From NCBI GenBank assembly GCA_963697705.1, contig CAVOPA010000019.1, forward strand, positions 248,001 to 312,000: 64,000 nucleotides of DNA, given 5' to 3'. Each line of letters begins with the position of its first letter. Position 1 is the first letter of the stretch. The notes under the pieces were generated by a model. The model was not told the DNA's origin, searched no databases, and saw only the letters and a list, made by a program, of their open reading frames with translations. Positions 43,975 through 53,813 of the stretch are shown here, piece by piece. Position numbers and translations under genes: made by a program. This stretch comes from CAVUCH01 sp963697705. Lineage in GTDB: Bacteria > Acidobacteriota > Vicinamibacteria > Vicinamibacterales > JAENWD01.

Positions 43975-45132
43975 CTACTGGTCCGTTTTAGGCCGCGTGT
44001 CGGCGATGTACAACGTCGCCGCGGGAGTCAGCGGGATCTGATTCTGCTCGAGCGCCCGGAGCATCCGGCGCCGCAGCTCGCGGCCGACCACCCATTGCTT
44101 GAGCGGCACCGTCTTGATGCGGCTCTTGATCGTGATCTTGGTGTCGAGAAACGCGTCGACCCCCCACACTTCGAGTGGCGCCAGGATCAGATCCCGGAAC
44201 TCGGGATCCTGTTCCATGTCCCGGCTCGCCGCGCGCAGCACCTCCATCACCCGATCCACGTCCTGGTGGTAGAGCACATTGACGTCGATGATGTAGTACG
44301 AGTAGTCCTTCGTGCGGTTCGCCAGCGTCGTGATGCCGCCGTTCGGGAATACGTGCACGGCGCCCTCGGCATCGCGCAGCACGAGCGTGCGCAGGTTGAC
44401 CGCCTCGATGATGCCGCCGACGCCGTTGATCGCCGCGCCATCGCCGACGCGCACCTGGTTCTCCAGGATCAGGAAGAAGCCGGCGATCACGTCGCGCACC
44501 AGCCATTGCGCGCCGAACCCGAGCGCCACACCCACGATTCCCGCGCCGGTGAGCATCGGGACGATGTCGATCCCGAGCTCGCGGAGAACCATCAGCAGCG
44601 CGATCGATCCGACGAGCACGGCGACCACGTTGTAGACGAGGCGCCCGAGCGTCTGGGCGCGCTTCGATCGCTCCAAAACGTCGAGGCCCTCGCCATGCGA
44701 CAACTCGCGCTCGATCCGCGTCGTCATCACCTGCGCGACGCGGAGCACGAGCCAGGCCACGGTCACGATCAGCGTGACCCGCATGCCGGACGCGAAGAGC
44801 CAGTCGCGTACCGCCGGCCAGTTGGTGCCGAGCGCGAGGGGCACGCCGATGGCATCGAGGAGCGGCAGCGAAAGCCCCACCCAGACCAGCAGGAAGACGA
44901 GCACCCGCACGACGACCAGCGGCCGCCGCGCTGCCTTGCGGTAGGCTTCGGGCACGTGCGCGCCGACGGCGTCGTGCAATGCCCACCTGAGGATGCGGTC
45001 CATGCCGCGCGACACGAGCGCCGCGGCCACCAGCGCCACGCCGACGACAAGGACGATCTCCGGCCAGTCCGCCCTGGTGTCGAACAGGTTGAAAGCGAGA
45101 GGGAATGGGCTCGATGACACGGGATACGACAT
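43975..45132 (-). CDS. MscS-family mechanosensitive channel
   Basis: This 385-residue inner-membrane protein has about four N-terminal spans and then the MscS core. TM3 is Gly/Ala-rich (LTGAGIVGVALGFGAQWLVR) and DVIAGFFLILENQVRVGDG starts the beta domain. RTLVLRDAEGAVHVFPNGGI is the conserved strand set, and an alpha/beta C-terminal cap with YYIIDVNVLYHQDVDRVMEV follows. It would release solutes on hypo-osmotic shock. It is more like the YnaI/YbdG-type small-channel branch by its extra spans, though I cannot assign the exact subgroup. It is transcribed in the same direction as the hsp20/htrA pair, 45 bases downstream. Confidence 0.92.
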   Translation of the reverse strand: MSYPVSSSPFPLAFNLFDTRADWPEIVLVVGVALVAAALVSRGMDRILRWALHDAVGAHVPEAYRKAARRPLVVVRVLVFLLVWVGLSLPLLDAIGVPLALGTNWPAVRDWLFASGMRVTLIVTVAWLVLRVAQVMTTRIERELSHGEGLDVLERSKRAQTLGRLVYNVVAVLVGSIALLMVLRELGIDIVPMLTGAGIVGVALGFGAQWLVRDVIAGFFLILENQVRVGDGAAINGVGGIIEAVNLRTLVLRDAEGAVHVFPNGGITTLANRTKDYSYYIIDVNVLYHQDVDRVMEVLRAASRDMEQDPEFRDLILAPLEVWGVDAFLDTKITIKSRIKTVPLKQWVVGRELRRRMLRALEQNQIPLTPAATLYIADTRPKTDQ

Positions 45133-45177
45133 GCCGCAGGCAGTATGCCTCAGGTCTGTCCGAGCACGGGTGCTGAC

Positions 45178-46412
<1,235 letters not shown>

Positions 46413-46416
<4 letters not shown>

Positions 46417-46853
46417 GAGACTTCGATGCGGCGGGGCAGGGCTTCGACAGCCTTCGGCAGCGTGACGGTCAAGACGCCGTCCTTCAGATCCGCCGTGACG
46501 CCCTGACCATCGATCGGGACTGGCACCGAGAACCGGCGCCTGAACGCGCCGTGCCCGCGTTCGACGCGGTGATACCGCTCGCACGGGACGGAAGCCGATC
46601 GACGGCGGCCCTGCAGCGTCAGGGTGCCGTCCTGCACGTTGATGTCGATGTCTTCGCGGGTGAGGCCGGGCAATTCAGCGGTCAACACGTAGCGGTCGGC
46701 GGTTTCGTAGAGATCGACCGGTGGGGTCCAGCCGCCGGCGCCGGCGTCGGCCATTCTTTCGATCCGCTCCTGGAGCGCGAAGAGGTCGCGCAGCGGATCC
46801 CAGCGTGTAAACGACACGCGAAAATCGTAGCACGATTGGCCGCACTCAGCCAT
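46413..46853 (-). CDS. Hsp20/alpha-crystallin small heat-shock protein
   Basis: This ~146-residue cytoplasmic chaperone has the pattern TRWDPLRDLFALQERIERM, then the alpha-crystallin strands PPVDLYETADRYVLTAELPG and DIDINVQDGTLTLQGRRR. FRRRFSVPVPIDGQGVTADL and GVLTVTLPK follow. It holds unfolded proteins for refolding. A GTG at 46817 would give a family-typical start (VSFTRWDPL); the ATG at 46853 adds 12 residues. CTTGAAA at about 46867-46873 (minus strand) resembles a heat-shock sigma -35 element, but no good -10 follows at the right spacing. Confidence 0.9.
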
Positions 46854-46971
46854 ATATGCTAGGCTTTCAAGGTTTTACAGCTTTCGACGGGCCGCGCCGT
46901 GCGGCTGCGTTTGCACGTGGCGCCGCCGGAGCTTCGTCGCGATCCTGAAGCCCAGGCGGGTCCATGATCCG

Positions 46972-47096
46972 GTAGTGTCCGCGTCAGGCGGGCCGTGAGA
47001 TCGCGGTAGTGCCCGCCTTCAGGCGGGCCGTGAGATCGCGGTAGTGCTCGCCTCAGGCGGGCCGTGAGATCCCGTAGTGCCCGCCTTCAGGCGGGC
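46972..47096 (+). repeat. Tandem array of four REP hairpins before efp
   Basis: GTAGT heads occur at 46972, 47006, 47041 and 47074, about 34 bases apart, each followed by a GCCCGCC / TTCA / GGCGGGC hairpin. Copies one and three carry small changes or a lost loop base. The spacer between hairpins reads CGTGAGATC or near it. The array ends 20 bases before the efp ATG, so it would be in the efp leader or promoter. Confidence 0.85.
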
Positions 47097-47116
47097 CGTG
47101 ATCCTGGACGAAAAAC

Positions 47117-47680
47117 ATGAGCACTATTCAAGCCACCCGCATGCGCAAGGGCATGCTTGTGAAGATTCAGAACGACCTCTTTCGTGTCCTCGAACTGCAG
47201 CACGTGACGCCGGGCAACCTCCGTGGGTTCGTGCGCGTGAAGTTCCGGAACATCCGCAGCGGCTCGCTGGCCGATCAGAAGCTCCGCTCCGAGGACATGG
47301 TCGAGCGCGCCACGCTCGACGAGAAAAACATGCAGTACATGTACAGCTCGGGTGAGGACCATTACTTCATGGACACCGAGACGTACGACCAGGTGCACAT
47401 CTCGGCCGAAGCGCTCGGCGACTCGGTCAACTATCTGATCCCGGAGATGGTGATCCAGGTGGAGTTCTACGGCGACGAGCCGGTCGGTATCGAACTGCCG
47501 CCCACCGTGGATCTGCTCGTGAAGGACACCGTGCCGGCCATCAAGGGTGCTACGGCCAACGCGCAGATGAAACCTGCGATGCTCGAGACCGGGATGACCG
47601 TGCTGGTGCCGCCGTTCATTTCGCCCGGCGACCGGGTGCGCGTCAACACGGAGACCGGCGAGTACCAGTCGCGGGCGTAG
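47117..47680 (+). CDS. efp: Elongation factor P
   Basis: EF-P relieves ribosome stalling at polyproline. The three beta domains are present: an N-terminal KOW-like domain, the OB domain (VEFYGDEPVGIELPPTVDLL), and the closing FISPGDRVRVNTETGEYQSR. Length (187 aa) is normal. The modified tip loop reads T-P-G-N-L-R-G-F, so position 34, which is Lys in E. coli and Arg (one position different) in other groups, is Asn here, with Leu and Arg next. Neither epmA/epmB nor earP is nearby. Four REP hairpins precede the gene, and thymidine kinase follows 34 bases later. Confidence 0.95.
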   Translation: MSTIQATRMRKGMLVKIQNDLFRVLELQHVTPGNLRGFVRVKFRNIRSGSLADQKLRSEDMVERATLDEKNMQYMYSSGEDHYFMDTETYDQVHISAEALGDSVNYLIPEMVIQVEFYGDEPVGIELPPTVDLLVKDTVPAIKGATANAQMKPAMLETGMTVLVPPFISPGDRVRVNTETGEYQSRA

Positions 47681-47714
47681 GCCACAGCCCGCCCACGAGA
47701 GAGGGTTACGCGGG

Positions 47715-48290
47715 ATGGACGTCGTCAGCCGCCGGCCCAACCAGGGCTGGATCGAAGTCATAACCGGCAGCATGTTCAGCGGGAAGAGCGAGGAGCTGAT
47801 TCGCCGCGTGCGCCGCGCCCAGATTGCCCGGCAGCGGGTGCAGGTGTTCAAGCCGGAGTTCGACAACCGCTTCGCCGACGATCACATCGTGTCGCACAGC
47901 GACATCCGCCTGCCCTCGGCAACCGTGCCGAGCGCCCGCGCGCTGCTCGACGCCGTTGCCGCCGACTGCGAGGTCGTCGGCATCGACGAGGGCCAGTTCT
48001 TCGATCTCGAACTGCCGATGGTGTGCAACACGCTCGCAGACCGCGGCAGGCGCGTGATCGTCGCCGGCCTCGACCAGGATTACCTCGGCAAGCCGTTCGA
48101 GCCGATGCCGCAGCTGCTCGCGATCGCGGAGTACATCACGAAGACGCTCGCCATCTGCGTGGTGTGCGGTAACCCCGCCAACCACACGCAACGCCTCGTC
48201 GCCAACAGCGAGCGCGTGCTGCTCGGCGCGCAGGGAACGTATGAGGCGAGGTGCCGGCAATGTTTCGATCCGCGGCTCGGGCAGGGTTGA
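47715..48290 (+). CDS. tdk: Thymidine kinase
   Basis: This 191-residue type II thymidine kinase salvages thymidine to dTMP. The P-loop is GSMFSGKS (residues 18-25). GIDEGQFFD holds the catalytic Glu, and the lasso domain has a zinc Cys pair (CVVCGNPAN) and a second pair near the end (CRQC). It is in the same direction as efp with a 34-base gap, probably co-transcribed. It may link to the pyrimidine-degradation genes only in a general nucleotide-salvage sense. Confidence 0.95.
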   Translation: MDVVSRRPNQGWIEVITGSMFSGKSEELIRRVRRAQIARQRVQVFKPEFDNRFADDHIVSHSDIRLPSATVPSARALLDAVAADCEVVGIDEGQFFDLELPMVCNTLADRGRRVIVAGLDQDYLGKPFEPMPQLLAIAEYITKTLAICVVCGNPANHTQRLVANSERVLLGAQGTYEARCRQCFDPRLGQG

Positions 48291-48410
48291 TCGAGCGATT
48301 CTGCAGTCCGAAGTCAGTCCGCATTCCGAGCTGCGAACTCGACACTAATTTGGACTCCGCGTGCCGCCTTCCGAGTTGGGGTGAACGGTCGTTATGATCG
48401 TGGAACGGCC

Positions 48411-48971
48411 ATGGACATCCGTGCACTGCTGCCGCACGTGCTGCTCCTGTTCGGCGTCGGGTTCCTCATCGCGAACCTGCGTGCCGGTCTGGAATTTCTC
48501 CGGTTCTGGCGCCGCCGCCGTGACGCGCTCCTGACCTGGCCTGGGCGCCGGCCACCGTACTACGGGCTCATCCTTTTTCTGGGCGTCACGCTGGGGCTCC
48601 TGCTGCTCGTTAAGTTCATCTTCCTCCAGCGCTCGCCGACACAGCTGTTCGGCGAGGGCATGATGTTCGTGTATTACGCCTACGTTGTCCCCCTGTCGCG
48701 ACGTATCGGGCGGGGATTCTACGCCGACGGCATCTGGGCCGAAAACGGGTTCATGCCGTATCAGCAGATCGGTGGGATCGCGTGGCGTGAAGGCGAGCAG
48801 GTCACACTGTTGTTGATCTCGCGGCTGAAGCAGATGGCCAAGCCGCTGGATGTTCCGACGCCGTACTACGGCGCCGTACGCCGCCTGCTCCGCGACAAGA
48901 TCGCGGCGCACGACATCCAGTTCAGCGGCGGCGGCCTCGACCTGGGCCACGACGAGCGCGATGACGTGTGA
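48411..48971 (+). CDS. Two-span membrane protein of unknown function
   Basis: This ~186-residue protein has membrane spans at about residues 8-24 (HVLLLFGVGFLIANL) and 52-70 (LILFLGVTLGLLLLVKFIFL), and perhaps a third (FVYYAYVVPLS). A C-terminal ~85-residue cytoplasmic part follows, with a PH-like strand pattern (GIWAENGFMPYQQIGGIAWR, VTLLLISRLKQMAKPLDVP). I do not recognise the family with confidence. The ATG at 48411 is chosen because the hydrophobic segment starts a few residues later. It sits between tdk and ku, all on the plus strand. Confidence 0.7.
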   Translation: MDIRALLPHVLLLFGVGFLIANLRAGLEFLRFWRRRRDALLTWPGRRPPYYGLILFLGVTLGLLLLVKFIFLQRSPTQLFGEGMMFVYYAYVVPLSRRIGRGFYADGIWAENGFMPYQQIGGIAWREGEQVTLLLISRLKQMAKPLDVPTPYYGAVRRLLRDKIAAHDIQFSGGGLDLGHDERDDV

Positions 48972-49329
48972 AGGCGCTGGTTCGAGCGACGATTCAGTGC
49001 GGGCACACGCGCGTCATATCCGGTCGGCCGTCGACACACGAAGATCACGAAGGACGGTAAGAACCGAAGAATTGTTTCTTCTCTACGAAACGTCCGGGTC
49101 CTTATGGCCTTCGCACGCCGCCGGTTTGCAGGCGGGAACGCCGCCGTTCGCTTGCCAGATGGAACCGTGCGCAGGTCAGCTCAGCTTCCGCCCCGATCGG
49201 TTCGATATACCCGGCCCATCTGTGGCAGTGGTCGAGTGCAGCGCCACGCTATCGCGTGAAGGGAGACAGGCCGATACCGGTATGCTAGAGTCACCGACTC
49301 AACCCGTGTAGTTCGGAGGAGTGAGGCAC
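48972..49329. other. Intergenic stretch before ku
   Basis: This stretch of about 358 bases holds no recognisable gene. It contains a single CACGAAG-type arm (about 49023-49043), related to the pair in the 24246-24880 gap. A TATGCT hexamer at 49281-49286, 43 bases before the ku start codon, may be the ku -10 box. Confidence 0.5.
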
Positions 49330-50190
49330 ATGGCTGCGCGATCCACGTGGAAAGGATTTCTTAAGGTCAGCCTCGTGAACATCCCGATTCGGGTGTTTCC
49401 CGCGACCGAATCCGCCTCGGCGCTGTCGTTCAATCAGCTCCACAGCGTGTGCCAGACGCGCATTCAGCAGAAGCGCTGGTGTCCGTCATGCGATCGCGAG
49501 GTCCCCAACACCGAGATCGCCAAGGGCTACGAGTTCCAGAAGGGCCGCTACGTGGTGATGACGGAGGAAGACTTCTCGAAGGTGACCGTCGAGTCGTCTC
49601 GCGTCATCAACATGGTGCAGTTCTCCGACGAATCGGCGATCGATCCCATGTACGTCGACAAGGCCTACTACCTCGCCCCCGACGGCAAGGTCGCCGCGGA
49701 GGCGTTCGCGGTGATGCGTGAAGGCATGCGCGGCAAGGCCGGAATCGGAAAGGTGGCGTTGTATGGCCGCGAGTACCTGGTCGCGGTAAAGGCCCAGGAC
49801 AATGGCCTCGTCATGTACACCCTGCACCACGCGGCGGAGATGCGGGGCATCGATCAGATCGAAGAGCTCGACAGCGTGCCGAAGACGGTGAAGCCGGAGG
49901 AGCTGAAGCTCGCGCAGCAGGTCGTCGAGATGTACAGCGGCGAGCTGAACCTGAACGACTACAAGGACGAGTACAAGGAAGAACTGCGGCGCGTCATCGA
50001 CGCAAAGGTGGCGGGCGAAGAAGTAGTGGCGACCGCGACGCCCGAGCCGGCCAGCAACGTCATCGACCTGATGGCGGCCTTGCGCAGGAGTCTCGACACG
50101 GTCAGCGCAGCGAAGAAGCCCACCGCCAAGGCGGACCTGGGCAAGAAAGCTCCGGCCGCCAAAGGGGAACCGAAGCGGAAGCGCGCGTAG
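49330..50190 (+). CDS. ku: Non-homologous end-joining protein Ku
   Basis: This 286-residue bacterial Ku binds DNA double-strand ends and recruits LigD. It has the expected opening (STWKGFLKVSLVNIPIRVFP), HSVCQTRIQQKRWCPSCDRE, KGYEFQKGRYVVMTEEDF and the C-terminal KAKxx-rich tail (AKKPTAKADLGKKAPAAKG) that aids DNA binding. GGAGGAG precedes the ATG at 49330; a GTG at 49321 is in frame but less likely. LigD is not in the window. The gene is convergent with the CDP-alcohol transferase, six bases apart. Confidence 0.95.
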   Translation: MAARSTWKGFLKVSLVNIPIRVFPATESASALSFNQLHSVCQTRIQQKRWCPSCDREVPNTEIAKGYEFQKGRYVVMTEEDFSKVTVESSRVINMVQFSDESAIDPMYVDKAYYLAPDGKVAAEAFAVMREGMRGKAGIGKVALYGREYLVAVKAQDNGLVMYTLHHAAEMRGIDQIEELDSVPKTVKPEELKLAQQVVEMYSGELNLNDYKDEYKEELRRVIDAKVAGEEVVATATPEPASNVIDLMAALRRSLDTVSAAKKPTAKADLGKKAPAAKGEPKRKRA

Positions 50191-50196
50191 CCGGCC

Positions 50197-50973
50197 TCAG
50201 AGCACTCGCCCGAGCAGGCCGAGCAGTCCCGGCCCCGTCGCGGTCGGATCGCCGATCCACGCGGGCGGCGTGATCCACACGAAGGCGAGAATCGCAATCA
50301 CCCACAGGTCGTAGGCGAGCGTGGCGCGTTCGTCGGTCCAGAAGAACGCGCGCCAGAAGGCTCCTGAAGCGCCAGCCTGCGACGGCAGCGGCAGCCGGTT
50401 CAGGGCGAGATACGTGTAGTAGATCCGGTCGGCCACGGTGACCACCGACAGCACCAGGATCACCCACAGCACGGCAGCCATGCGATCGGTGAAGGCGCCG
50501 ATCATGAAGAGGACGATCCGCTCCGGCCGCTCCATGAAGCCCACCTTACACCGCTCGACCAGCGATTCCGCGCGCGCCCGCGAGTAGCTCGTCATCGTCG
50601 CGAAGATCAGCGTCAGCGTGGTGATCAGCACGTAGTCGTGCCGCCCCAGCCGCGAGTACAGGTACACCAGCCCGGTGAAGAGCGCCAGGTCTGAGAAGCG
50701 GTCCAGTGTTGAATCCCAGAAGGCGCCGAACGCCGACTGCTTGCCCGTGATGTGCGCCACCTTGCCATCGATGAAATCGAAGATGTTGGCGACGATCATG
50801 ATGAGCCCGGCGACGATGAAATGGCCGCGGGCGAGCGCGAAGCCCGCCCCCACGTTGATGAGGACGCCGATGAGCGTGAGGACGTTGGGGTGGATGCCGA
50901 GCGCAATGCTCGCGCGGATGATCGCGCGCAGCGGAAACATGCAGACTGCGCCGATCGCGCCGGTGAAAGTCAT
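50197..50973 (-). CDS. CDP-alcohol phosphatidyltransferase family protein
   Basis: This ~258-residue, about six-span membrane enzyme transfers a phosphatidyl group from a CDP-alcohol. The family motif D-x2-D-G-x2-A-R-x8-G-x3-D-x3-D is present as DFIDGKVAHITGKQSAFG followed by AFWDSTLD. All aspartates and glycines are in place, but the usual Arg after Ala is His. HPNVLTLIGVLINVGAG is the typical N-terminal helix. It could make phosphatidylglycerol- or phosphatidylinositol-type lipid, but the head group cannot be assigned. The ATG at 50973 is chosen over one at 51009. The uvrC promoter region lies upstream, divergent. Confidence 0.85.
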   Translation of the reverse strand: MTFTGAIGAVCMFPLRAIIRASIALGIHPNVLTLIGVLINVGAGFALARGHFIVAGLIMIVANIFDFIDGKVAHITGKQSAFGAFWDSTLDRFSDLALFTGLVYLYSRLGRHDYVLITTLTLIFATMTSYSRARAESLVERCKVGFMERPERIVLFMIGAFTDRMAAVLWVILVLSVVTVADRIYYTYLALNRLPLPSQAGASGAFWRAFFWTDERATLAYDLWVIAILAFVWITPPAWIGDPTATGPGLLGLLGRVL

Positions 50974-51040
50974 CTCTGAGCCGAGCCGTTCGTGTCGCGC
51001 CGGCCGCACGTGCGCCCGCAGGTGGGCGCCATCGCTCCGT

Positions 51041-51046
51041 TATAAT
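51041..51046 (+). promoter_or_regulatory. Candidate -10 box for uvrC
   Basis: A perfect TATAAT stands out in very GC-rich DNA, 41 bases before the uvrC ATG. No consensus -35 box is seen 16-18 bases upstream, so the call rests on the -10 alone. Confidence 0.4.
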
Positions 51047-51087
51047 TGGGGGTTCGGAAGCGCGCCGTAGACGCGGCATAGTAGCCC

Positions 51088-53031
51088 ATGCCCATCCGTG
51101 ATCTCAAGACCCAGATCGGCAGGTTGCCGGAGCAGCCCGGGGTCTACCTCTACTTCAACGCGGCCGGCGAGACGATTTACGTGGGCAAGGCGCGCGCCCT
51201 CCGCGACCGCGTGCGCAGCTATCTTGGCGCGTACGGCGTCAACCCGAAGACCAACGCGCTGCTCGACGAAGCCGATCGACTCGAGGTCATCGTGACCGAC
51301 TCGGTCGTCGAGGCGCTCGCGCTCGAAAACAACCTGATCAAGCAGCGCGCGCCGAAATACAACATCCTGCTGCGCGACGACAAGAGCTACCCGTACCTGC
51401 AGCTGACGACAGGCGAGGCGTTTCCGCGCGTGCTGGTGGCTCGCCGCGTGGAGCGGGATGGCCACACCTACGCCGGTCCGTTCCTCCCGGCGCGGTTCGC
51501 CCGCAAGACAATGGCCCTGACGCACCGGCTCTTCGGCATCCGTTCGTGCAACGAGGTCATCACCGGCAAGCGGGGGCGACCGTGCCTCGAGTACGACATC
51601 AGCCGGTGCCTGGCCCCGTGTGTCGACACGATCTGCTCGGAAGGGGAGTATCAGCACGCCGTGCAGGACACGAAGCTTTTTCTCGAGGGCCGCAGCGACG
51701 AGCTCACCCAGCAGCTTCGCCAGCGGATGGTGGAGGCGGCTGACGCGGAGCAGTACGAGCGTGCCGGGCAGCTGCGCGACGCGATGCGGACCGTCCAGAC
51801 GCTGCACGAGCAACAGCAGAAGATGGCGCGTGCGGAGCTGGGGGATCGCGACGTCTTCGGCGTCAAGGGCGGGCCGGCCGGCGCCGTGATCCTGGTGTTC
51901 CTCGTGCGCCGCGGCCGTGTCATCGAGCGCATCGAACTCGTGACCGAGAGCGAGGGCAGCGCGGTGGTGAGCGAAGTCGACGTGCTCCAGGCGGCGCTCC
52001 CGCAGTTCTACGAGATGCGCGCGGTCCCGCCGGAGGTCCACCTGCCCGCCGACATCGACGATGCGGATGCCGTGGCCGAGTGGCTGGGGATCCGCGCCGG
52101 GCGACGCGTACAGGTGCTGGCGCCGAAGCGCGGCGAGAAGCGGGGCCTGGTTGATCTCGCGACGAGAAACGCCACGCTGGCCTACCAGACGCGCTTCGGC
52201 CAGGGCACGACCGCGAATTACGAGGCGCTCGAAACGCTGCGGGCCGTGCTGCACCTGCCCTCGCTGCCCCGCCGGATCGAGTGCTTCGATATCTCGACGA
52301 TCCAGGGGTCGGAGACGGTCGCATCCATGGTGGTGTGCGAAGACGGGCGCATGCGGCGCGCGGAGTATCGCAAGTTCAGGGTGCGCGCGGGCGACAGGAC
52401 GAGTGAGGCGCCCGAGCCGCGCGGTGGGCGAGCGAAAGACTCACGCGTGGAGCCGGCCTTGGCACTGACGGACGTGGAGACGCGACGCGGCCTGGAGCCG
52501 GCAGCCCGGGTCCCCGATCCGGTGGTGTTTCTCGACGACTTCGCTGCCATGCGCCAGGTCGTCACGCGCCGATACCGCAAGCTGCTCGAGGAGGGCGGTC
52601 CGTTTCCCGACCTGATTGTGATCGATGGCGGCAAGGGCCAGCTCGCCGCGGCTTACGAGGCGCTCGAGGGACTCGGCCTCGCGAACCTGGTGGCGATCGG
52701 GTTGGCGAAAAGGGAGGAGTTGATCTTCACGCGCGAGCACAGCGACGCGATCGCGTTGTCAGCCAGCGATCCGGCGCTGCTGCTGCTCCAGCAGATCCGC
52801 GACGAGGCGCACCGGTTTGCCGTCACCTTTCACCGCAAGGCCCGCAGCATGCGCGACCTGCGGTCCGAGCTCGACGCGGTGCCCGGCATCGGCCCCCGCC
52901 GGCGCAAGACGCTGCTGACCACGTTCGGCAGCCTCGCGGGCGTCCGCCGCGCGACCCGCGAGGAGCTCGTGTCGGCGGTCGGCACCAAGGTCGCCGACGC
53001 CGTGCTCGCCTACTTCAGCCGCCAGGCGTAA
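51088..53031 (+). CDS. uvrC: Excinuclease ABC subunit C
   Basis: UvrC makes the dual incisions in nucleotide excision repair. The N-terminal GIY-YIG domain has QPGVYLYFNAAGETIYVGKA. The Cys-rich segment reads GIRSCNEVITGKRGRPCLEY followed by ISRCLAPC. An UVR motif follows, then the RNase H-like nuclease with IECFDISTIQGSETVASMVV and DLIVIDGGKGQL. Tandem helix-hairpin-helix motifs close the protein (VPGIGPRRRKTLLTTFGS). The RNase H part carries a ~35-residue Arg/Glu/Pro-rich insert around residue 430-470. Length is 647 aa. It is about 9 kb downstream of uvrA, so not in the same operon. Confidence 0.96.
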   Translation: MPIRDLKTQIGRLPEQPGVYLYFNAAGETIYVGKARALRDRVRSYLGAYGVNPKTNALLDEADRLEVIVTDSVVEALALENNLIKQRAPKYNILLRDDKSYPYLQLTTGEAFPRVLVARRVERDGHTYAGPFLPARFARKTMALTHRLFGIRSCNEVITGKRGRPCLEYDISRCLAPCVDTICSEGEYQHAVQDTKLFLEGRSDELTQQLRQRMVEAADAEQYERAGQLRDAMRTVQTLHEQQQKMARAELGDRDVFGVKGGPAGAVILVFLVRRGRVIERIELVTESEGSAVVSEVDVLQAALPQFYEMRAVPPEVHLPADIDDADAVAEWLGIRAGRRVQVLAPKRGEKRGLVDLATRNATLAYQTRFGQGTTANYEALETLRAVLHLPSLPRRIECFDISTIQGSETVASMVVCEDGRMRRAEYRKFRVRAGDRTSEAPEPRGGRAKDSRVEPALALTDVETRRGLEPAARVPDPVVFLDDFAAMRQVVTRRYRKLLEEGGPFPDLIVIDGGKGQLAAAYEALEGLGLANLVAIGLAKREELIFTREHSDAIALSASDPALLLLQQIRDEAHRFAVTFHRKARSMRDLRSELDAVPGIGPRRRKTLLTTFGSLAGVRRATREELVSAVGTKVADAVLAYFSRQA

Positions 53032-53177
53032 TCAGGCCGGGAGCTCTTTTCGCCGAGTGTGGGAATGAGTTCGGCGCGATATCGGTATCGACCTGCGAAA
53101 ACACTCGTGAGCTTTGGCAGCGCGAAAGCGCCGACGTCGCTTGCCTCCCGCGCCCAGTTGGCCTACGCTTTGGGGTC

Positions 53178-53813
53178 TTGCCACCTCTGGACATCGCTCA
53201 GATCCTGATCGCGTTCGCGGTGCTGCTGTTGTCGCTGACGGTGCACGAAGCCGCGCACGCGTTCACGGCCGATCGGCTCGGTGACCCGACCGCGCGCCGG
53301 CTCGGGCGCGTGTCGCTGAACCCCGCGGTGCACGTCGACCCGATCGGAACCGTACTCTTCCCGCTCATCGCGATTGCCACCAACCTGCCGGTCATCGGCT
53401 GGGCCAAACCGGTGCCGGTGAACGGGCGCAACCTTGCGCATTTCCGCCGCGATTTCATGCTGATCGCCGCGGCTGGCCCGGTGAGCAACCTGCTGCTCGC
53501 CGTGCTCGCCGCCGTCGTGTGGCGCGCGTTGCCGGCAGGGACGCTCGACGCGCCGGCGGCGCCGGCGTTTGTCGCCACCGTGCTGCAGCGCATGCTGCTC
53601 ATCAACGTGCTGCTGGCGGTATTCAACATGATCCCGGTCCCGCCCCTCGACGGCGGGAACGTGCTTGCGGGATTGTTGCCACCGCCCCTGGCGCGGCAAT
53701 ACGACCGGCTGCGGCCCTGGGGGTTCATTCTGCTGTACGCCCTCATGCTCACCGGTCTGCTGCGGACCATCGTCGTGCCGCCCGCACAGCTGATCCTGTC
53801 ATGGCTCCTGTGA
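53178..53813 (+). CDS. Site-2 protease family (M50) membrane metalloprotease
   Basis: This ~211-residue protein has the zinc motif H23-E-A-A-H27 in the first membrane segment. GRVSLNPAVHVDPIGTVLFP follows, and the NMIPVPPLDGGNV motif holds the third zinc ligand Asp. It has about five spans. It belongs to the short soluble-substrate branch of site-2 proteases often found before trpS and scpAB, as here. It would cleave a membrane-bound regulator or peptide, unidentified. The frame starts with TTG at 53178 and overlaps trpS by 13 bases. Confidence 0.9.
   Translation: MPPLDIAQILIAFAVLLLSLTVHEAAHAFTADRLGDPTARRLGRVSLNPAVHVDPIGTVLFPLIAIATNLPVIGWAKPVPVNGRNLAHFRRDFMLIAAAGPVSNLLLAVLAAVVWRALPAGTLDAPAAPAFVATVLQRMLLINVLLAVFNMIPVPPLDGGNVLAGLLPPPLARQYDRLRPWGFILLYALMLTGLLRTIVVPPAQLILSWLL

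Noticed and set aside
46972..47096. CRISPR array
   Set aside because: Repeats of about 34 bases are contiguous with no unique spacers, and each is a REP hairpin. No cas gene is nearby.
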